Shown piece by piece: positions 61,614 through 64,000 of a stretch of 64,000 nt of DNA. The notes below the pieces were generated by a model. That model saw only the letters and a program-made list of their open reading frames with translations. It was not told the DNA's origin and made no database searches. Source of the stretch: Candidatus Brachythrix odensensis. GTDB lineage: Bacteria > Chloroflexota > Anaerolineae > J036 > Brachytrichaceae. Position 1 is the stretch's first letter, and each line of letters opens with the position of its first letter. A program made the translations under genes and the position numbers. The DNA lies in NCBI GenBank assembly GCA_016714465.1, contig JADKDT010000017.1, positions 1-64,000 of the forward strand, given 5' to 3'.

Positions 61614-62761
61614 CACACAAACATCCGAAAGACATGGTTGCTGAGGAAGCGGCCCTTTTCGGTCAGGCGCGCGCCATCCGCATCCACTGTCACCAGGCCC
61701 CGCTTCTGTCCGTCTGTCAGGGCGTCGGCAAAGAACGTCGTCATCGGCGCACCGTAGCGCGCCTCGAACCGGGCATGGGTCATGCCCTCTTGCAGCAGGC
61801 GCATGCCCAGCATCATGGTTTCGCCGCGCGACATGCGCGGGTCGATGTCCTCATGCGACTGCTCGACCGCGCCGGCCCGGATGGCCTCCGCGCTTAGGCT
61901 AGCCCGTTCGATGTAGTCGGCCGGCCGCCGGGCGTTCCACCAGCGCCGATCGATCGAACTGGAGTGCGCGCCCGCGCCGAGCCCATAGTATGGCTCATTT
62001 CGCCAGTAGATGAGGTTGTGGGCGCAAGCCCGGCCGGGCCGGCTCCAGTTGCTGATCTCGTAGTGCGCGTAGCCCGCTTCGCCCATGCGCGCCTCGGCAT
62101 GGTCGTACATGTCCGCCGCCGCGTCGGGATCAGGCAAAGGCAGCGCGCCGCGCCGGGTCAGGTCCTGCAAGGGGGTGCCCGGCTCGATGGTGAGGGCATA
62201 CAACGAAATGTGATCGGGCGCCAGGGCCAGCGCCGCGTCGAGGGTGCGCCGCCACGTCTCGAGCCCCTGATGGGGCAGGCCAAAGATGAGATCGAGGCTG
62301 ACGTTGTCAAATCCGGCCGCGCGGGCCAAATCGATGGCGGTTGCGACTTCAGCCCAGCCGTGCTCACGCCCCAGCAAGGCGAGCTCGGCCGGATCGGCGC
62401 TCTGCGCGCCAAAAGACAGGCGGTTGGCGCCAACATCCCTGAGCGCGCGCAGGCTTTCGAGGGTGACCGTGCCCGGGTTGCATTCGATCGTGGTCTCGGC
62501 TCCGGGCCGCATGTCGAAGACGTCATGACAGGTCTGGATGAGGCGGCCAAGTTGTTCGGCGGACAAGAGCGAGGGCGTGCCGCCACCGAAGAAGATCGTG
62601 TGCGCGGCGGGGCGGGCGCCACCTGCCCGGGCAACGATCTCGCGGGCCAGCGCCTGGGTATAGGGTTCGTACAGATCGTTCAGGCCGACATAGGTGTTGA
62701 AGTCGCAGTAACTGCACCGGTGCCGGCAGAATGGGATGTGCAGATAGAGTCCGGTCTGCAT
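61613..62761 (-). CDS. hemW: Radical SAM haem-handling protein HemW
   Basis: 382 aa, homologous to oxygen-independent coproporphyrinogen oxidase but of the HemW clade, a haem chaperone. The Fe-S cysteines are C12, C16 and C19 in FCRHRCSYCDF, followed by TIFFGGGTPSLLSAEQL and NPGTVTLESLRALRDVGANR. The C-terminal HemN_C domain is complete (GETMMLGMRLLQEGMTHARF). Start ATG 62761 with TATAGT ten bases upstream. The downstream secreted protein overlaps its stop. Confidence 0.92.
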   Translation of the reverse strand: MQTGLYLHIPFCRHRCSYCDFNTYVGLNDLYEPYTQALAREIVARAGGARPAAHTIFFGGGTPSLLSAEQLGRLIQTCHDVFDMRPGAETTIECNPGTVTLESLRALRDVGANRLSFGAQSADPAELALLGREHGWAEVATAIDLARAAGFDNVSLDLIFGLPHQGLETWRRTLDAALALAPDHISLYALTIEPGTPLQDLTRRGALPLPDPDAAADMYDHAEARMGEAGYAHYEISNWSRPGRACAHNLIYWRNEPYYGLGAGAHSSSIDRRWWNARRPADYIERASLSAEAIRAGAVEQSHEDIDPRMSRGETMMLGMRLLQEGMTHARFEARYGAPMTTFFADALTDGQKRGLVTVDADGARLTEKGRFLSNHVFRMFV

Positions 62762-62829
62762 GGGACGGGCGACTATAGCGTATAGCGGTGGCCACGCGGG
62801 TCAAGCGCTGTGCGCTTGGCCCGCGCGGC

Positions 62830-64000
62830 CTATCTTGAAACGAATGGCAGATACGCCTTGAGGCCGCCCACCTGGATCGTCGTCTCCCACATCGCCTCCC
62901 CGCCGAAGTTTGAGGCGACCACCCGTACCCGTTTCTCGCCGGTCAGTGAGGCCCAGTTCAGGACGCGGGTGGAGGTCGTGCCGCCGCCAATGTCCGCGGG
63001 TGGGGCGAGGCTGGTGGCAGACCAGACGTAATCGACCGAGGCCGTCACGTCAGGTAGTTTGCCCAAGAACGAGAAGCCCGTCGTCACGGTGATGGTCACG
63101 CTCTTGCCCTTGGCAATCTGGGCAGGCGGCGGCGTGACGGGGCCGACACTGGCCACGCCGCCATCGGCATATAGTCGCGACAGGCGAGTGCTTGTCCCGG
63201 CCTCGTACTGCGCGATCGTGCCGTAGTTGCGGCTGGTGCTGATCGTCCGTAAACCCTGCGTGCTCGTCAAGGCCGCGGGCAACGTGAACGTCCAGTCGCC
63301 CGTCACGGTGCTGGTTGCAACGCCCAACGATTGCAGGCTTTCAGTCACGCCATCGCGGTCCTCCAGGAAAACCTCGATCAGGCAGAACGGGCAGGTGCTG
63401 TCGATCGGGGGCAGATTGCCCGGCGGAAACCCCGGAATGCCATTCGTGCCCTGCACCGCCGTTCCGAGGATCGATGTCACCCGGCCCGGATTGAAGTAGG
63501 CCAGCGCATTCGGCACGGTCGGCCCAAACACGATCGGGGAGGCGCTGTTCAGGATCAGGTTGCCTCGGTAGGTGTTGCCATTCCCGCCGATGATGTCCTG
63601 AAGGTGATTGATGGCCGCGGCGCGGCGGGTGAAGATCACGTTGTCGCGAAGCGTTGAGAACTCGCTGCTGTTGCGGATGCCCTCGCCGCAGGTGCCGGCG
63701 TCGGCCCCCAGCGCGTCGCGACCGATGTAGTTATTCTGGACCAGAAAGTCACCGACCGAACCCAACTGCAGGGCGATGCCCTGGGTGGTATTCGGATCGG
63801 CGCTCTCGATGAGCAGCCCGGCGATGATGTTGCGGTCGGCGGCATTTGGCCCGCCAATCTGATGCCGCTTGCCGAAGACCTGAATCCCCCACCCACCCAG
63901 GCAGTTGCCACTGCCCGGCGCGAAGGCGCACGGGTTGTTCGGATCCGGCGGCGCCGGGATCGTGCCATCGGCCCGCGTTCCGATGTAGTTGCCGACAACC
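62830..64000 (-). CDS. Beta-helix repeat surface protein (5' end beyond the window)
   Basis: At least 390 aa, continuing past the edge; the frame stays open to 64000. Repeats such as GNYIGTRADGT, IGGPNAADRNIIAGLL and VQNNYIGRDALGAD mark a right-handed parallel beta-helix with the IGG/NYIG pattern, followed by a domain with SFLGKLPDVTASVDYVW and the C-terminal KAYLPFVSR, similar to the ends of the tandem beta-helix genes at 4236-8575. Predicted exported; role unknown. No N-terminus is visible. Confidence 0.85.
   Translation of the reverse strand, partial: VVGNYIGTRADGTIPAPPDPNNPCAFAPGSGNCLGGWGIQVFGKRHQIGGPNAADRNIIAGLLIESADPNTTQGIALQLGSVGDFLVQNNYIGRDALGADAGTCGEGIRNSSEFSTLRDNVIFTRRAAAINHLQDIIGGNGNTYRGNLILNSASPIVFGPTVPNALAYFNPGRVTSILGTAVQGTNGIPGFPPGNLPPIDSTCPFCLIEVFLEDRDGVTESLQSLGVATSTVTGDWTFTLPAALTSTQGLRTISTSRNYGTIAQYEAGTSTRLSRLYADGGVASVGPVTPPPAQIAKGKSVTITVTTGFSFLGKLPDVTASVDYVWSATSLAPPADIGGGTTSTRVLNWASLTGEKRVRVVASNFGGEAMWETTIQVGGLKAYLPFVSR

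Overview
The window is a gene-dense, high-GC bacterial chromosome segment with about 50 protein genes, one tRNA gene and no phage, insertion sequence, rRNA or CRISPR locus that I can see. The lineage is inferred only: an archaeal-type class I lysyl-tRNA synthetase, very frequent start codons 6-10 bases behind a -10 box (leaderless mRNAs), Pro/Thr-rich lipoproteins, choice-of-anchor-Q beta-helix proteins and secreted proteins ending in a [YFW]LP motif together fit Chloroflexota (Anaerolineae-like). The text looks like an assembly with residual homopolymer errors: ten reading-frame breaks hit nine otherwise well-conserved genes, including the housekeeping sigma factor, and most are repaired by one base in a short homopolymer.

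Layout. 29-3575: GNAT acetyltransferase and class I lysS, then a polytopic membrane protein, all leftward. 3585-4235: a patchwork of GC-rich dispersed repeats. 4236-8575: two tandem paralogous surface beta-helix proteins (the first frameshifted) with a shared leader structure. 8843-14441: BenE-type permease, a CoA-ligase/acetyltransferase (Pat-like), and a phosphofructokinase with a PPi-type signature. 14493-19950: RimJ-like GNAT, then a rightward run rpe - DUF92 - CopD-like - padR - modA - modB; modA and modB are both frameshifted and modC is absent. 20025-25805: tRNA-Glu, DUF3048 lipoprotein, LysM lipoprotein, phosphoribosyltransferase, zinc-ribbon/lamin-tail protein, rpoD. 25860-28925: leftward operon DsbB-cytochrome c fusion - plsC - DUF512 protein. 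29134-36562: lipoprotein, ThDP enzyme, secreted protein, thrC - 2-hydroxyacid dehydrogenase - small protein operon, GNAT, DUF1684. 36634-40281: dnaN, LarA-like protein, YceI lipoprotein. 40338-46032: leftward set of Ycf46-like AAA ATPase, Hsp70-like protein and a HEAT/beta-propeller protein, with a 104-bp tandem repeat array between the first two. 46195-57765: histidine phosphatase, miaB, alr, GNAT, aldo/keto reductase, rseP, HEAT protein, a giant glycosidase-fold/O-antigen-ligase fusion, and a PCuAC copper chaperone. 57841-64000: M20 peptidase, vapBC, a secreted protein, hemW and a truncated beta-helix protein.

The most striking non-coding feature is a family of about 20 long, almost perfectly self-complementary hairpins (41-66 bp) between genes. 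Each has a GC-rich inner core from a few recurring types (for example CCCCGGCGTACGCCGGGG, CCCGCGCTTCGCGCGGG, CCCCAGCTCCGCTGGGG) and a purine-rich outer arm that differs from locus to locus yet pairs with its partner. They sit mostly at gene 3' ends, as if they were bidirectional terminators or mRNA-end protectors without a U-tract, but three lie between divergent genes. Other inverted repeats (AATCTGCG type, AGAAGGAAGG type, composite TCCTGAAAA type) occupy similar places and sometimes supply the stop codon of the adjacent gene.
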